This document shows positions 43,404 to 54,380 of a stretch of 64,000 bases of DNA, one piece after another (the stretch's first letter is position 1; each line of letters starts with the position of its first letter). Made by a program: the position numbers and the translations under genes. The stretch comes from Penium margaritaceum (Eukaryota; Streptophyta; Zygnematophyceae; Desmidiales; Peniaceae). The notes under the pieces were generated by a model. The model did not search any database, was not told the origin of the DNA, and saw only the letters and a list, made by a program, of their open reading frames with translations. The stretch is taken from the NCBI GenBank assembly GCA_023375785.1, contig SZWC01000535.1, positions 200,024-264,023 on the forward strand, given 5' to 3'.

Positions 43404-43765
43404 TGGAAACTATTCTAAAGCGCAGGTTGGGGCAGTTGCGTTGTTAATGAAGCGTGTTGGCTTCCACGCTCGTTGCTTAGTCTGCTGCTCCCTCTATCTG
43501 CTGCTCTAGGTCTAAGTCTGAGTGCTCTAGGTTTGTTACTCAGAGATGCGCGCCCGAGTGTTAGCACCAGAAAGCAGCTTAAAACTGTAAGTGACTGATT
43601 AAGAAACAAGAATGAGCAACAATGATAGACCCCTCCAAAATCTAGCTCCCCCCAGTTGTGTAGAGCTTGTTACTCAATTTCGAAGCCAATCACAAAATAG
43701 ACCTATTTTCTTGCAAGGAGGGTTTTCTCGGTGAGCCTTGCCAGACGGCCGACAGCCCAAACTCG
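43404..43765 (-). repeat. 3' LTR of element D, distal part
   Basis: Matches the low-coordinate part of the D and A LTRs (starting TGGAAACTATT) and stops at ACTCG where element C begins. Confidence 0.85.
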
Positions 43766-44343
43766 TGATATTGTACATACAGCTTATTGGGGGGAGCTTA
43801 TTGGGGGAGATTACTGTGACCTCTCAGCTCACGTCCATTGCTGTGTAGACTCCTGATGAGGCGGAGGGCACAGGAGACTGGGGGAGCAGACGCGAGCCCG
43901 GCAGCTGTTGAGCGGTTGTAAACAGCCACCGGATACACGTCCTCACTCACTATACGTGGTGGTTGTCCTCCCAGAAGTACTCGTATCGTGCCTCAAGACA
44001 CTCCGGATTACATTTCCTCGTGTATGAACTACAATGGTTTGGTGACCTAGATTAGTCTTGCGTGTGAGCTAGGTGATAGTTTAGGTCTAAACTTGGTCCG
44101 TGGACAAGTGGGACACGAAGTGGATATGCTCGAGGTTGTTTGAGCGAGAGATGGCAAGCTCCTTCCTGTCGGCCGACGGGTGGACTCGAGTGGCGAGTTC
44201 CACCCCGTAGGAACTCCTCCCTCTCACTGTTTTGACTCTAAGTACACACACACGCCATCATTCGTTCTCCCGTTTGTCCCTATCCGTCCACAGTATCATG
44301 CGTGACACAGTGGCATGAGGGAAGGGGAGTCGTGTGTGACTGT
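43766..44343 (+). repeat. 5' LTR of copia element C
   Basis: Starts TGATATTGTACATACAGC; the end, just before the primer-binding site, is approximate. Confidence 0.85.
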
Positions 44344-44345
44344 TT

Positions 44346-44357
44346 TGGCATCAAAGC
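44346..44357 (+). promoter_or_regulatory. primer-binding site, element C (degenerate)
   Basis: TGGCATCAAAGC, two transitions away from TGGTATCAGAGC. Confidence 0.7.
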
Positions 44358-44389
44358 TGACGAGCCAAAGCTGGTCGCGCCGTGCGAGA

Positions 44390-44950
44390 GGAGCGTAGCA
44401 TGGTCTTGGGAGGACCCGTTGATCAGGAGCTGCAGTAACGGTTGAGCCAAGCAGCAGCTGCGTGGAGCAGTAGCGGCAACGATAGTTGAGCGGAAGTAGG
44501 AGCCGCAGAGCTGGCTGCGCGGAGAAGGGGCAGCAACAACGAAGCAACACAGCAGCGGGCGGCAGCAGCTGCCAGTAGCTGCGGGAGCGGGTAGCAGTAA
44601 TAGTGACGGCTGCGCTGCCATAGCACACACGGAAGCTGCATGGAGTAGTAGCCGTAGCGACGTCAGCATGTAGAAGCGAGCGGTAGCCGCAAATAGCAGC
44701 TAATGTATTGGGCAACAGCCGTAGTGACTCCTTCATAGCCATCGTAATAGCTGCGTAATCGTAGCACCGGTTGTAGTTGCGTAGAGTAGCAGTTGTACCG
44801 ACGGTGGCGTGCAGCAGCGAGCAACAGCGGCAGCCATAGGCTGCGTGAGTGGGCAGCAGTCGCAGGTGTGGTGACTTCTGCTACACAAAGCAGCATCTAT
44901 TACGGCAGCAGCATGCAGCAATAGTAGTAGCGACTTCAGCAGCAACAACA
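44390..44950 (+). repeat. CAG-rich leader of element C (eroded)
   Basis: Scattered CAGCAG, GTAGCAG and GCGGCAG triplets on the sense strand; the same leader type as E but more degraded. Confidence 0.7.
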
Positions 44951-45059
44951 CCCTACCATCAGATCTGCTCTCTGGTATTCCCCTCCCCTTGCTGGCTGGG
45001 TTCCCCTCTACTCTTGGGCTGGGTGGGGGTAATTCAGGTACACACGGTGGTCCCGAACA

Positions 45060-45435
45060 GCCCCTCCCAGATTTTCCAAGCCCACTATGGCGGGAGAAAC
45101 GTTGCCAAAAATTTTCGGCAGCGTAGGGGGGTTCAATTGACAACTTCCTGGCTCGAAAAAAGGCATCTCCAAGTTTTCCCATGCCTAGTGGGGTGGGGGA
45201 AACACTGCCGATTTTTTTTCGGCAGTGTGTGAGGGTCTATTGGCGGCTTCCAGGCTGTGAAGGGCCTCTTCCAGTTTTCCCATGCCTAGTGGGGTGGGGG
45301 AAACACTGCCAAAATTTTATTCGGCAGCGTGGGAGGGTCTATTGGCGGTTCCTAGGCTGAAAAAGGCCTCGACATCTATCCCACACCCATTTGGGTAGGG
45401 TAAACGCTTCTGGATTTTCTTTCGGCAGCGGTTGT
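45060..45435 (+). repeat. four tandem ~100-bp leader repeats with hairpins (element C)
   Basis: Each unit has 'cccatgcctagtggggtgggggaaac' or a variant, then CTGCC...GGCAG, then 'gggtctattggcgg'. The second unit holds a perfect hairpin: CACTGCCGA (45203-45211) and TCGGCAGTG (45219-45227). Others keep the stem with G-U pairs or single mismatches. Confidence 0.8.
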
Positions 45436-45930
45436 CACCCAATCGCAACACCAACGGCAGCAAAATGTGCTTGCGGTACTCCATTAGGTTCCATGCCAAA
45501 GGATGCGCTTGCCAGAGTCGGTAGTACCAGATCCACTATGAATGCTGGTGGTGACGCTTCGGTGTGGCTCGCAGTACACCCGTCGTGAGGCAAGACGAAC
45601 TCCCGTCTAGTCCAAGCTCACTGGCACGTGGCTTACGCGATCTGCATGAGTAGCAGGCTCAGCAGGTTGAACACACGGCCAAGAAAATGGCTGATCTATT
45701 CAAGCTATTTCGAGATGTAGTCCAGCCACAGTAGCAACAGCAACATCAGCAACAGCAGGAAGAGTAGCAGTAGCAGCAGCAGTAGCAACGGTAGTAGCAG
45801 AAGCAGCAGTAGATGTAGCTCCAGTAAAAAGAACAGTAGCAACAGTTACTTTGCGATTCCGTGCGAAAGGGTAAGATGACGATCGAGACTGTAGTTGCAG
45901 CTGATGTCGATGCGGCTCTAGGAGCATTCC

Positions 45931-48900
45931 ATGCTGAACCGTCCGACAACCTCCCCGAGTCTGACTGAGACACTAGTGACGAGGAAGGCATGCCACGCCT
46001 TCGTCTTGCACAGCTTGAAAAACGTCGTCGGACCCGCTCGGCCCGACGATCTGCACCGAGCGGCGGCGCATGCCCAAGCGACACACTCAGGGTCATCACA
46101 GACCCTGCCTACTTCGAGGACCAGCTACTCCACCGGAGTCTCGGACTGTGGGAAGATCCCCTGTCTCTGTCGCTCAAACAAGCCGTCCCACCCAACACCC
46201 CTGCCGACGATGAAGCCTCCCAAGTGGTTCGAGACCGACCCTCCCGCCTACCGGTATGAGGAGAGTTACACCACCAGGGAGCCACAATTGCGCATGTAGA
46301 TAGTCAGCGAGCGGGTGTATCCATACTACACCAGTCCGTATCAGACTACGGACCCCCAACAGACGTCATCCGCCATTCGAGTTGCCTACGGTCTCCTTAA
46401 GGATGTCCCGGGGGAGTACACCATCGACTTCAAACCCTTCCTTGGTGATCCCGTCACGGGCAGTGGGACGGACCCCCAAGGTGCCTCAAAGCTAGCAACC
46501 ACCCTCTTCAAAGGCGCGACCATGGCCACAACCTCACAGTGCCTCTCAAGCTTCAACTCTCTGCGCCAGGGTGCACATGAGACGCCGGCCGACTACTGGC
46601 GGCGGGCGATACGACTATACAGGGCTCTTGGAAAGAATGGGCCGGGGCAACTCATGGCGTTTAACACCATCCGCATCGGCGTTGGGCGCAAGTACGTAAA
46701 AGCCTTTGATAACTTCAGTCTGAAAAGTCTTGAGGAGATGGCTTACATAGGCTTTCTACTGTCCTGGGCCATTGAGCACTTTCTGCACATGACAAGAGTT
46801 GGAGCAGTGAATGACGCTCGTCATGGTGCGTCAGCTGCAGTCATCACAGCAGGCCAGGCAACACGCATTATACCCCCCTCCTCCCACCAGTCATCGCAGC
46901 TGACAGCGGCAACTACAGCGGCAACTGGTACAGCTACCGCAGTCCAGGGAAAGAAGGGAAGGAGCAACAAGCAGGGAGGCAAGGGTGGCAAGGGACAGGA
47001 GACTCCGAAGCTGACTCAGGGGTGACAGTGGGAGTACCACAACTGCAGAGGAGTGCACCGCTACACTCAGTGCAAGATTCCCACAAACTGGACGAAGATT
47101 GCGTAAGGCCTACAGAAGGTGTTCGAACAGCGTGAGCGCACATCCACGTATTCCATAGTAGTGACAGATGTGGCATCCACATCAGCAGGAGGAGCAGACG
47201 CAGACGATGCCGGCAACCTGTCACCTTTGGAGCAGTAGCTCGCGACGTAGGCCCGCGACATCACTGAGCTTTGCCAGCTCCTACGGCTTTCCATTCAGGG
47301 AGGTGCAAGTGCATTGACTGAGCCGAGGGGTCTGACAGTCGAGACTGTCGAGTCCGTGCTGTGCAATCGGGATGGTGGTGGTGGAACACAATGCGCTGTT
47401 GAGTCTGTGGAGCCGTTCGTTGCACGTGATGATGCTGGTTTGTCCGTTATTTTTGCCGGTTTGCATAGGTCACGACGAACTGTCATGGCTTGATGCGTCA
47501 CAAGTACGTGTCACCTCCGAAGCTCAGCAGTCATCTGTCAAGCAACCCCTGTCTACTGCGTGCACTATTGGACGTTATTCTGTCACTTTGCCAGAGCGTG
47601 TGACGGATGCCAACTGGATCCTAGATTCAGATGCCACCCATCACATGACATGTCGCCGCCATGATTTTGTTGTGCTTAGTCCTGTTGGCTTTGTGCGGTC
47701 TGTGCGGACGGCTGCTGGGCATGAGGAACCTGTCCAGGGTGAGGGTGTGGTGCAATTCCATGGGTCATCAGGGTCATTCTACATCTCCAACGTGCTCTAT
47801 GTGGCTAATCTAGAACTCAGCCTATTGTCTGGACGTGCGTGCACGCAGATGGGTTTCAGCGTCGCATTCACTGGTGAGGATGCCACTGTCTTTGTATATT
47901 CAACTGGTGAAGTAGTGCTTCGTGGCAAGGCGGTCGGAGACTTGTACCACGTCTCTGACTGCCCCATGTCCACCTCCGTCACGACATCCCCGGATAGGCA
48001 GGGTGTTTGTGACGGGCACTCTGTCGCCTGAGCACGAGCGCCTAGTGCACAGACGCTTGTGTCATGTCCATCTGGATGTTGCTGACTGTCTGATTTGCAC
48101 ACAACCTACGCTCGGTCTTGACACGACGTCCTTCGAGGCGCCACCTAAAGCTGATTGCGTGTAGTGCGCTCAAGATAAAATGCACCGGGCCACGTATCCT
48201 CGGTCCGAATCACGGGCTCAAAAGCTTCTTGAGTTGGTTCACTCTGATCTCCTGGGACCCCTCCCCGTGCAGTTTCAGGATGACAGAGGGCGGTATGTCC
48301 TGACAATTACGGACGACTTCACCTGCATGCGGTGGATCTTCAGTTTGCGCCTGAAGAGCAATGATGTACTCGCCGTGTGCGCGTGGCTCGTTATGGCCGA
48401 ACATAAGTCTAGCCACGTCCTCTGAAACTTCCGCTCTGATTGGGGTGGTGAATTCATGGGGGAACAACGCCGGTATTTTGTCGAAGTGGGAGTGTTTCAC
48501 AACCTCTCTGCCCCTGCCACGTGCTAGCAGAATGGCGTGTCTGAGCGCTAAAACCGCACCATGGAAGATGTGATTTGCTCAATGCGGGTGGATAGCGGCA
48601 TGCCAAAAGCATTCGCTTTCGAGGGTATGGCATACATGACATGGGTCTGGAATCAGATCCCTCATGGCCCTCTCCCCAACACACATACCCCATACCAATT
48701 ATGGTACGGGCGATGTGCTGACCTCCAGCTGGCGCGTGTTTGGGGATCTCTTGCCTACATCTGGTTTACACCAGAACAGCAAGGGACCAAGCTTTCCCCC
48801 TACGGTCGAGTTTGCGCATTTGTGGGTGTTGCCTTACGCTCCACGGCCTGGCGCTTCCGGGATCCTAGTCAGCGGCGCATTGTTGAGTCTCGAGACGCGC

Positions 48901-51180
48901 TCTTCTTTGAGCGTCTCTCCTTCCGTGACCTACCGGTTAGTGGCACTCCACAGTCACATTCCCCTGAGTGTGGTGCAGTTCCTCGCGCGAGGGAGGGTGG
49001 CTGACCGATGCCACGGCCCCTGGATGATATTGGTCCGTCCCATCCACGAGTTGGCTCGCCTGCGATCTCCATACCACCTACGCTGCCTACGCCGCCTCTC
49101 TCGATTGCGGCTCCTATGGCGTCAGCCCCTCCTGCTTCCCTGCTACACACGTCATCCGCTGAGTCCCTAGCGCCGCCCGCGTCCTCCACACCTACATCAC
49201 GTGCAGAGGCCCCTGTGTCATCTGTGTCTTCACCACTTACGTCACCAGCACGGCCAGTCAAATCGCATGTGTTGTCACCACCCATCGTCTCCCCAGTCGA
49301 CGCCCTGTCACTGACATATTGCCAATCACGTCGTTGCCCGATGCATGTCCACCTCCAGTCCGAGTTGCATCGCCTCCAGAGCCGTACAGACAAGGTGAGG
49401 GTGGGCGCCTTCGCCCACGTCCTACCCGTAGCGTGTGCAGTGGGGATCCTGGCACGAGGGTCCTAGGTCTCAGCGTGCAGGGACTCATTGAAGTTCACCC
49501 TGGCTGCAATACAGGCCTCGCGCTCATTGCTCACAAGCAACGACTTGCAATAGCTCGGAAGAGTCCACCGTTAGTGTTGGCCCTCCATCTGCGGCCTATG
49601 CCTTGGCCACGCGCAGTGGAGCCGCTGCCACCCCAGATCCCAATGTGGTGGGAGTGACACCAGATCCCAGCACGCTGCGTCAGGCTCTCGTTGGGCCCGA
49701 TGCGGCACTCTGGCGCGTGGCATGTGAGGCTGAGCTGGCGGCCATCGATGAACATGGGGTGTACGAGTTTGTAGACCTGTCGTGCGATCGCAAGGCTGTT
49801 CAGGCCAAGTGGGTCTTATGGAAAAAGCTGAAGCCGAACAACTCGGTCGACTGCTACAAAGCGCGACAAACTGTAAAGGGATTATAACAAGTGGAAGGGA
49901 TCGAGTTCACTGAGACCTTTGCATCAGTTGGACGCACGACCACGGCCTTGGGTCTGCTGTCCCAGGTGGCCCAGCACGACTGGGATCTCCACTAGATGGA
50001 CATCAACAATGCATTTCTACATGGAAAGTTGGACGAAGAGATCTACATGGCTCAGCCCCCAAGGTTCGAGGATGGCAGTGGTCGTGTGTGGCGACTGCGG
50101 AAGGCTCTGTATGGCCTGAAGCAGTTGCCTCGGAGCTAGAACAAGGAGATCACCGGCACGCTCCTACGATCCGGCTATGCTCAGAGCACGGCAGACCCGT
50201 CGCTCTTTGTCTCCGAGGCTTCTGCGCCACTCACTGCCATCTTGGTCTACGTTGACGGCCTTGTGATCGCCTTGCCTGATCTGAAGGTTGTCGAAGCAGC
50301 TAAAAGAGTATTACAGTTGACATACAAAATGAAAGACCTGGGAGAGGTTGTAGTATTTCTGGGCATGCAGATTGTGCGTGATCGCACTCGTCGGACGCTC
50401 TTGGTCCATTGGGAGCGGTACGTTCTTACTCTGGGGGAGCGCTTCGCCGATCTACTTAGCGGCGTACGCATGGCGTCGACCCCAATCACCCCTGACGGTC
50501 AGGACGTTCTAAAGGTCACTGATCCAGCAGAGTTGGGGGAGCTAGTGGATGTGACTCTATTCTTGCGAGTCATTGGCTCGCTCATGTACCTGGCCACAAC
50601 GACACGAGTAGACATAGCCTTCACTACCAACCTGCTCATGCAGTTCTCACAGGCACCACGCACGCGGGTTTTGGAGGCTGCCCTTTGGTGCGTTTGATAC
50701 GTTGTGTCCACCGCTCTGATCACACTTCACTACCGTGGGCATGCCTCTGTGGTTCTCGATGGGTACACAGACAGTGACGGTGCATGGAGCCCAGATAGCA
50801 AGAGTCGCACTGGCTACATCTTCCTCATTGGAGGAACAGCTATTTCACAACACAGCGGCAAGCACTATTGCATCGCTCGCAGCACTGCCGAAGCAGAGTA
50901 GGTAGCTTTGGTTGCTGGTGCAACCGAGAGTGTGTGGTTAGCTCGTCTGTTGCATGAACCGCGTCAGTCCATGCCCCCCCGTTGTGCTTTGATCTAACAA
51001 AAAGAGCGCAAAGGCCATCACAGAGAACTCCGGTGTGTTTCATGCACGAACAAAGGATATCAACGTCAAGTACCATTACATCCGAGATCTGGTGGATCGA
51101 GCTTAGGTTCAGGTCGTGTGGGTCGGCACTAACTCGCATCGGGCTGATTTTCTAACAAAGGCCATCAAATGTACGAAGTT
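45931..51180 (+). pseudogene. copia gag-pol (element C), heavily mutated
   Basis: Gag runs from about 45931 to 47100 with KWFETDPPAY, YPYYTSPYQTTDP, YWRRAIRLY and a basic GKKGRSNKQGG segment; the zinc knuckle reads YHNCRGVHRYTQC, lacking the first Cys. Protease has WILDSDATHHM, with Asp for the active-site Gly. Integrase has HRRLCHVH, TAG at 48162-48164 in the zinc motif, VHSDLLGPL and SDWGGEF. RT reads VYVDGLVIA near 50244, with the second catalytic Asp replaced by Gly. RNase H retains GYTDSDGAWSPDSKSRTGY and ends near ADFLTKAIK (about 51165). Many stops and some frameshifts break it. It could not have produced active enzymes. Confidence 0.88.
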
Positions 51181-51333
51181 TCTTCCAGCTGTACGTTCTG
51201 TGGGATTGTACCTTGCATGTACTGTGGATTGACCTCTACTCTTGATCTATGTCTGTTGTCATTCACAATCACTGTGTTTGTGCCGTTACTTGTATCAGTT
51301 CTGTTACGTCACTGGTCTTGTTCACCGTGTGGT

Positions 51334-51343
51334 CATGGGGGAG
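51334..51343 (+). promoter_or_regulatory. polypurine tract, element C
   Basis: CATGGGGGAG directly before the 3' LTR. Confidence 0.85.
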
Positions 51344-51911
51344 TGATAGTGTACACACAGCTTACTGTGACCTCTCGACTCACGTCCATTGCCTTGCAGA
51401 CCCCTAATGAGGCGAAGGGCACATGAGACTGGGAGAGCAGACGCGAGACCAGCAACTACTGAGCGGTTGTAAACAACCACCGGGTACAAATCCTCACTCA
51501 CTACACGTGGTGGTTGCCCTCCGATAAGTACTCGTATCGTGTCTCAAGTCAATCCAGATTATATTTCCTTGTGTGTGAAATACAGTGGTTTGGTGACCTA
51601 GATTATTCTTGCGTGTGAGCTAGGTGATAGTTTAGACAGATATAGTTTAGGTCTAAACTTGGTCTGTGGACAAGTGGGACACGAAGTGGGTATGCTCGAG
51701 GTTTTTTGAGCGAGAGATGACGAGCTCCTTCTTGCCGGCCGACGGGTGGACTCGAGTAGCAAGTTCCACCCCGTAGGAACTCCTCCCTCTCACTGTTTTT
51801 ACTCTAACTACACACACACGCCGTCATTCATTCTCCCGTTTGTCCCTATCCGTCCACAGTGTCGTGTGTAACACAGTGGCATGAGGGAAGGGGCGTCGTG
51901 TGTGACTATTT
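51344..51911 (+). repeat. 3' LTR of copia element C
   Basis: Pairs with 43766-44343; starts TGATAGTGTACACACAGC. Confidence 0.85.
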
Positions 51912-51913
51912 AT

Positions 51914-52396
51914 CCAGGCGTCGTCCATTTTTCTTGAAAACTGGACCATACCATAATATGGACGCTGCAAACGCAGTCGTGTGATGAGAATCAGCTAGAA
52001 AAATAGCAGTGAGGAGTTATGGCTGTCTAAACCCAGGCAGCCATAACGCTAATCCCCGGTACCAACAGTGTCATAAAATCATGAAACTTTGAACCGGCAT
52101 GACACAATACTGCGAATGCAATAGTGCAGTCAGACACGGCACAAGACGCGTGTAGGCACCATATGCAGCAACAATGCCTGCCAGCGACACGACTGCCGAG
52201 GAGGTTTGGTGGTGGAACTGAGCACGAAGGAGGGAGGAGGCTCCAGCAGACTGCGTGAAGGCCTCAGCGTGTGTCAACTCCACCGGACGACACTCCATCA
52301 GCGTCACATCTCACCGTCAGTCATCTGCACGCCGATGTACACAAGCCAGGAGGACACAACAAAGTACAAGTGAGTGGTGTGAGACAAAAGCCAACA
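51914..52396 (-). repeat. 3' LTR of element D, proximal part
   Basis: Continues the LTR interrupted at 43765 (resuming at ggcgtcgtcc) and ends CCAACA, followed on minus by the polypurine tract of D. Confidence 0.85.
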
Positions 52397-52406
52397 CTCC
52401 CCCATG

Positions 52407-52870
52407 AATCACAGGCACAATATACATGGACGGGCGGAGAGCATAGAGACCAAGCAGACAGGGAGAGAGAGAACCTCATGGACCTTATGGTTAATCATCC
52501 TCTTTTAATACACTATGGTACGTGTGTATAGTGCATCCTGTTGAAGTATAATTCTCAGAAGCTTACATCGAGATGTTCACTTTTTTCAACACTATGTATT
52601 AGTGGAAGTGACCTGAAAGTTTTCAACATCAAAATATTCAGTCCATGTTTCTGAATTTGAATCTTGTAGTTCAAAAGGAATGTTCATGCATTGTAATGTT
52701 TCTTAAGAAGCCTATATATTTCCCTTGATTCATGCATCGGTTGTTTTGTCTGTCGTATTCCTCTTACATAAACCGTGTGGTCCTAAACCCCTCGTTTCCT
52801 TCAATAAATGTGCTTATGATGAAATACGGTGATATCGTGATAGGGTTATGGTCATCATGTACTCTACGAC
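52407..52870. other. AT-rich segment inside element D
   Basis: Noncoding, not found in the other copia copies at this position; with 54380-54850 it flanks the 435-bp tandem repeat. Nothing recognisable. Confidence 0.45.
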
Positions 52871-54380
52871 GCCCCCATCCCCCCTGCAAAACCCTCTAGT
52901 ATACTGGGGAAGTGTATTGGGGAACGAGGATTTTTTAAACTTGTGTAACAGCAGTTCCACACTTACTTTCGAACACACTAGTTTAGAAAAGAAGCCCCCC
53001 CCCCCCAGCTACACCCTCCAATACACCACCCCAATACACTTTTAACTACTGGGAGGGGGGGTAGGGATAGAAGAAACCCCCCCATCCCAAATTGAAGAGT
53101 GAATTGTGGGAGTGTAGCTAGGAGTGTATCTAGTAGAAAGGAGAAAACAGAATTGTGTACATCTACATCAAGAACTTGTAAGCTGATAATTTCAAGAATC
53201 CGATCTCTCTCGCTTCGTTCACATAACCAGCTACAAGATTGTACACAAACAGTTTAGTGTACTTCAACTCGCCACAACGGGACCCCAAGTGGACCCCCCC
53301 CCGTCCCTCCTCCCTCCCCGCAAAACCCTCTAGTGTATTTGGGGAGTGTACTGGGGAGTGTATTGGGAGAACAAAGTTTTTTTGGACTTGTGTAATGGAA
53401 GGTCCGCACCTCCCTCCAAATACACTAGTTTCAAAAAGAAGGTACCCCCAGCCACACTCTCCAATACACCACCCCAATATACTTTCAATTACTAGGGGGA
53501 GAGGGGGGATACAAGGACCAACCCCCCTCCCAAAGTGGACAAGTGTATTACGGGAGTGTAGCTGGGAGTGTATCTGGTAGAAAGGAAAAAAAAAAGACTT
53601 GTGTACATCTACATTAAGTAGTTTTAAGCCATCGATTTCAAGCATCCAATGTCTCTCACTTCGTCTATATAACCAGCTACAAGACTTTACACACAAATTC
53701 CAGAGTACTTCGACCCTGCCACAACAGGACCCTAAGTGGATCCCCCCCACCTCCCCCCGCAAAACCCTCTAGTATATTGGGGGAGTGTATAGAGTGTATT
53801 GGGGGAGCGGAGATTTTTCCGAACTTGTGTAACGGCAGGTTCGCACCTCCCTACGCATACACTAGTTTAAAAAAGAAGGCTCCCCCAGCTACACTATCCA
53901 AGACACCACCCCGATACATTTTCAACTGCTCGAGGGGGGGGGGGGATACAAGGACCCCCCCTCCCTCCCCCTCCGAAGTGGACGAGTGTATTGCGGGAGT
54001 GTAGCTAGGAGTGTATATGGTAGACATGGAAAAAAAGACTTGTATACATCTACAACAAGTACCTGTAAGCTGTCAATTTCAAGCACCCGACATCTCTCGA
54101 TTCGTCTACATAACTAGCTATAAGGCTGTACAATAACATTTCAGTGTACTTCAACCCCGCCACAATGGGACCCGAACCCCCCTATCCCCCACAAAACCCC
54201 CGATTGTATCAGCAAAGTATATCGAGGAGTGTATCAGGCAAACAAAGTATGTTTGGACTTGTGTATCAGCATATCCGCACCTCCCTCCGAATACACTAAT
54301 TTAAGAAAGAAGGCTTCTCCACATACACTCTCCAATACGCTATCCTAATACACTTTCGAGTGGGAGAGGGGGGGGGCAAA
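52870..54380. repeat. 435-bp tandem repeat, about 3.4 copies
   Basis: The landmark 'gcaaaaccctctagt' occurs at 52886, 53320 and 53759, and a diverged copy near 54191 (periods 434, 439, 432). Each unit contains AGTGTATTGGGG and, about 120 bp later, its complement CCCCAATACACT, plus G and C runs and the sequence 'gtacatctaca'. Not a coding sequence: stretches of open frame follow the repeat. Confidence 0.9.

Larger units (their letters stand above)
43766..51911 (+). mobile_element. Copia element C, plus strand, nested in the 3' LTR of D
   Basis: LTRs of about 575 bp (43766 to about 44343 and 51344 to about 51911) begin TGATA and align through the block near TTTAGGTCTAAACTTGG. The 3' LTR has a short internal duplication (tagtttagacagata). 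A primer-binding site, CAG leader, hairpin-bearing leader repeats, gag-pol and polypurine tract are present. On both sides the DNA is the interrupted LTR of D, so C is the younger insertion. A clear target duplication could not be read. Confidence 0.92.

Noticed and set aside
43404-43765. A solo LTR fragment
   Set aside because: The remainder of the same LTR is found at 51914-52396 on the other side of element C, and a D-type polypurine tract adjoins it, so it is the split 3' LTR of D.
53163-53762. 199-codon minus-strand frame
   Set aside because: Spans two units of the 435-bp tandem repeat and is broken by G-run length changes in the other units; no domain.
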